Positions 60,865-64,000 of a DNA stretch of 64,000 bases are shown here, piece by piece. The notes below the pieces were generated by a model. That model had not been told where the DNA came from. It did no database searches and saw only the letters and a program-made list of their open reading frames with translations. Source of the stretch: Anolis sagrei (taxonomy: Eukaryota; Chordata; Lepidosauria; Squamata; Anolidae). Position 1 is the first letter of the stretch. Each line of letters begins with the position of its first letter. The stretch is taken from assembly GCF_037176765.1 (NCBI RefSeq), contig NC_090024.1:150074778-150138777 (forward strand). Direction: 5' to 3'. The translations under genes and the position numbers were made by a program.

Positions 60865-61607
60865 ATGCTATGGGAGCCTGGGAGTTGTAGTTTGGAGGGA
60901 AAAATAAAGACCCTGTGAAACTACAACTCTCAGGATTCCATTGACAGGAAAGGCCTAAGGCCTTGTGAAACTACAATTCCCAGGATTTCTTTGGCAGGGA
61001 ATGCTAAAGGCCTTGTGAAACTACAACTCCTATGATTCCTTTGACAGGGAAGTCTAAAGGCCTTGTGAAACTACAATTCCTAGGATTCATTTGGCAGGGA
61101 CGGCCAAAGGCCTTGTGAAACTATAACTCCCAGGATTCATTTAGCAGGGAAAGCCAAAGGCCTTGTGCAACTATAACTCCTAGGATTCCTTTGGCAGGGA
61201 AGGCTAAAGGCCTTGTGAAACTATAACTCCCAGGATTCATTTAGCAGGGAATACCAAAGGCCTTGTGCAACTATAACTCCCAGGATTCCTTTGACAGGGA
61301 AGGCTAAAGGCCTTGTGAAACTATAACTCATAGGATTCATTTAGCAGGGAAGGCCAAAGGCCTTGTGAAACTATAACTCATAGGATTCCTTTGGCAGGGA
61401 AGGCTAAAGGCCTTGTGAAACTATAACTCCCAGGATTCATTTAGCAGGGAAGGCCAAAGGCTTTGCGAAACTACAACTCATAGGATTCATTTTTGCAGGG
61501 AAGGCTAAAGGCCTTGTGAAACTACAACTCCCAGGTTTCCATAGCATTGAGCCAGGGCAGTTACAGAGGTATCAAACTGCATTAATTATATAGTGTAGAA
61601 GCACCTG
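60865..61607. repeat. MITE family M2 with internally expanded 50-bp minisatellite
   Basis: The outer right side (61530-61607) is ordinary M2: ccatagcattgagccagggc, then gtatcaaactgcattaatta and tagtgtagaagcacc. The left side at 60868 is cctgggagttgtagtt. Between them, 60911-61561 holds 13 tandem units, 12 spaced exactly 50 bp and one 51 bp. The unit reads ccttgtgaaactacaactcc, caggattcctttgacaggga, aggctaaagg. From about 61111 to 61461 two unit types alternate. Most units hold ACTACAACTCCCAG or ACTATAACTCCCAG, close to the ZNF143/THAP11 promoter motif. The array lies 0.3-1 kb from the RPAP2/GLMN promoter. Confidence 0.92.
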
Positions 61608-61874
61608 GGATGTATAGTCCCCCCCCCCCCCCAATGTACACACTTTTAACAGCTAATAATAGCTATGGAGATTATAGACTATAACGGAAACCTTTACCTT
61701 TATGGAGATTATTTGGATGTTAAATATATATGTTTATATTGAAGATGAAATGTTATACTAATTAGCTAAAGTTATAGATTCCATTTTAGAGTACGTTTAC
61801 TTGTTCCTTGTGTGCCTCCCAATTCGTTTCAGACCTATGGAGAACCATTCACTGGGTTTGTACAGGAAGGTTTG

Positions 61875-62008
61875 TTCAGAAGTTATTTGCCTTGGTCTTC
61901 TGAGGCTGAGAGAGCATGACTTGCCCAAGGTTACCCAGAGGGTTTCTATGGCTGAGTGGGAATACGAACCCCGGTCTCAGAGTCATACTCCAATGCTGAA
62001 ACCATAGA
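61875..62008 (-). mobile_element. tRNA-SINE fragment
   Basis: It contains tgcccaaggttacccagagg, then ctatggctgagtgggaatac and gaaccccggtctcagagtca on the plus strand. This is the reverse complement of a family B head and body. Confidence 0.6.
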
Positions 62009-62140
62009 AGGAGTTCAAATTCATGTGCGAGCGCAGCCATGCAATGACCCCATGGTCAAAGCATAGAGTTGCACATTTCATTTGAGGTTTCACTACTAAT
62101 TGTGCACCACATTGGAATCTTTGATCTTGTTAAGGATGTA

Positions 62141-62568
62141 CTGGCAGTCCCCGAGTTACAAACATCTGACTTATAGACGACTCCTAGTTAAGAATGGGGG
62201 TGAGACAACAGGAAGTGAGAGAAATCTACTCCTAGGAAGGGAAATTCACTCCTGGAAGAGTTAGCATGGGGAAAACGTGTCTCCCCTGAAGCTTTATCAC
62301 CAGTCCTTGTTTCCACAACAAGTCATATTTTTCACAATCCAATTCTCACAGGGACAGAAAGTGCTGTGAAATCTTCTGAACAGGGGAACAGACAGCAAAA
62401 GAAACACCATGGGCGTGTCAACCTTTCCCTATGCTAACCAAAGATAGGTAGATAGATATATATATCTCTGGAGTTGCACTTAATAAAATGTACCTGTTCT
62501 GACTTACATACAAATTCAACTTAAGAACAAACCTGCAGAACCTATCTTGTTTGTAACTTGGGGACTGT
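62141..62568. mobile_element. Non-autonomous DNA transposon, cagtccc family
   Basis: It starts ctggcagtccccgagttaca and ends tttgtaacttggggactg. Flanking TA dinucleotides fit a TA target. Confidence 0.75.
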
Positions 62569-62685
62569 ACACATTTTAATGCACCCTCCCCCTCTGTTAT
62601 AAGCGGTTAAGGGTGTATACTTTTTATAGTTAAAGAGTAATTGCCCTTGAGCATGTGCAGAGTACTTTTTATCTATGTTGTATGG

Positions 62686-62800
62686 CAGTGGTTCTCAACC
62701 TGTGGGTCCCAGATGTTTTTGCCTCCTAACAGCTGGTAAACTGGGATTTCTGGGAGTTGTACGCCAAAACACCTGAGGACCCACAGGTTGAGGACCAATG
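62686..62800. mobile_element. Palindromic hAT MITE with perfect 8-bp target duplication
   Basis: It runs from cagtggttctcaacctgtgg to acaggttgaggaccaatg. Both flanks read ttgtatgg (62678-62685 and 62801-62808), which confirms an 8-bp duplication. Confidence 0.9.
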
Positions 62801-62883
62801 TTGTATGGTCTCTGGTAGATTTGAACACTTTTTCAATCTCCTTCTAGCTACATAAATGGTCTTCCTTTAAGGAAACAATTAAA

Positions 62884-63683
62884 ATGTTATTTATTGTGTC
62901 AGGAGCAACCAGACATTTGTATTACATTTTTAACAAAACAAGCAGACAAAACAGAAAGTTTGCAAGCTTGGTAGTTGATTAAATGTCCTTTGACCAGTAT
63001 CTGGCCATTTGGAGTGCCTCTGGTGTTACCGCAAGGAGGTCCTCCATTGTGCTTGTGGCGGGGCTCAGGTTGCATTGCAGCAGGTGGTCAGTGGTTTGCT
63101 CTTCTCCACACTCGCATGCCGTGGATTCCACTTTGTAGCCCCATTTCTTAAGGTTGGCTCTGAATCTCGTGGTGCCAGAGCGCAGTCTGTTCAATGCTTT
63201 CCATGTTGCCCAGTTTTCTGTGTGCCCAGGGGGGAGTCTCTCATTTGGTATCTGCCATTGATTGAGGTTCTGGGTTGGAGCCTGCCACTTTTGGACTCTC
63301 ACTTGCTGAGATGTTCCAGCGAGTGTCTCTGTAGATCTTAGAAAACTATTTCTTGATTTAAGTCGTTGACATGCTGACTGATACCCAAACAAAGGATTGG
63401 TCCTTTCACTATTGGTTGCTACTTCCCGGCGGATGTCAGGTGGTGCGATACCGGCTAGACAGTGTAATTTTTCCAGTGGTGTAGGGCGCAGACACCCTGT
63501 GATAATGCGGCATGTCTCATTAAGAGCCACATCCACTGTTTTAGTGTGGTGAGATGTGTTCCACACTGGGCATGCATACTCAGCAGCAGAGTAGCATAGC
63601 GCAAGGGGAGATGTCTTCACTGTGTCTGGTTGTGATCCCCAGCTTGTGCCAGTCAGTTTTCGTATGATATTGTTAATTGACAA
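62884..63683 (-). mobile_element. LINE 3' end with an open 234-codon frame (I/Vingi-like)
   Basis: The frame 63683-62979 is uninterrupted. It includes IIRKLTGTSWGSQPDT, LALCYSAAEYACPVWNTSHH, ALNETCRIITGCLRPTPLEK, LAGIAPPDIRREVATNSER, a CECGEEQTTDHLLQC zinc-knuckle-like motif and a final ALQMARYWSKDI. A 3' UTR follows, with ctcctgacacaataaataa on the minus strand. It is the C-terminal end of a non-LTR reverse transcriptase. The element is 5'-truncated and cannot move by itself. The intact frame suggests fairly recent insertion. The family assignment is inferred. Confidence 0.88.
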
Positions 63684-64000
63684 TTAAAATAATTTTTAAA
63701 GAAGGGGTTATGTTAGCCTGTTGTAGCATAACAAGAAGAAAAGCGAGGGAAAGGGTTGGGGGAAATCTAGCCACACTTTTTAAGATTAGTTTTTATTTTA
63801 GCATCCGTTTTTGTGGGTCAATGTCTACACAAAAAAGAAAGTTATAAACTAGAAATGTATCTTACAGGTGCTGCCAGATTCCTTTAATGTCCTGTTCAAC
63901 TCCCTTTCCCCTGTTTTGCACGTTAAAGACCACTTGCTAGAGACTTTTTCTGGCCCCACAAAGCAGATAGCTTCCAAATACTACAATGTGCTCTTTGCTT

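Larger units (their letters stand above)
61608..64000. other. Probable GLMN intron 1 side, no coding exon seen
   Basis: It contains a SINE fragment, a cagtccc transposon, a hAT MITE and a LINE 3' end. The stretches 61610-61870 and 63690-64000 show nothing recognised. An 11-13 base C run lies at about 61619-61632. Confidence 0.6.

Noticed and set aside
60911-61561. CRISPR-like regular repeat
   Set aside because: The units are contiguous 50-bp tandem repeats with no unique spacers, in vertebrate DNA.
61608-64000. GLMN coding exons
   Set aside because: I looked for the conserved start of glomulin on the plus strand and found only repeats and unrecognised sequence.

Overview
This is vertebrate nuclear DNA, AT-rich and crowded with interspersed repeats. 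The repeat mix points to a squamate reptile, probably an iguanian-type lizard, although the species cannot be fixed. It includes CR1, L2, L1 and BovB (RTE) LINEs, tRNA-derived SINEs, a SPIN-like hAT, many short palindromic hAT and other MITEs, and short Penelope-like terminal repeats.

The one clear host gene is RPAP2, the RNA polymerase II CTD phosphatase of the Rtr1 family. It lies on the minus strand from its ATG at 60506 to a stop at 9428. Twelve coding exons could be placed by hand. All have GT-AG borders and the phases agree across every intron. They add up to 1854 nt, or 617 residues, against 612 in human. Intron 11 alone spans 28 kb and holds most of the repeats. Upstream of the ATG is a CpG-rich, TATA-less stretch with two GC boxes. 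In human, GLMN lies head-to-head with RPAP2. A strong plus-strand splice donor at 60649/60650 fits a non-coding first exon of GLMN, but no GLMN coding exon is visible before the window ends.

The repeat landscape holds the more unusual items. At 1701-2700, a GC-rich processed fragment of APH1A (gamma-secretase subunit) is fused to a CR1 3' end, which looks like a LINE template-switch chimera. At 60911-61561, a 50-bp minisatellite of 13 units has grown inside a MITE next to the RPAP2/GLMN promoter, and most units carry a ZNF143/THAP11-like core. Several Penelope-like terminal repeats sit in inverted pairs and carry hammerhead-ribozyme-like cores. There is a perfect 86-bp palindrome with mariner-like ends (43008-43093), a perfect 45-bp foldback (25634-25732), a SPIN-like hAT inserted in a SINE (14463-15216), an L1/MITE/BovB nest (27366-28990), a BovB/other-LINE fusion (50056-50265) and a 5S rRNA-derived fragment (32593-32645). 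No CRISPR array, functional tRNA gene or endogenous retrovirus was recognised.
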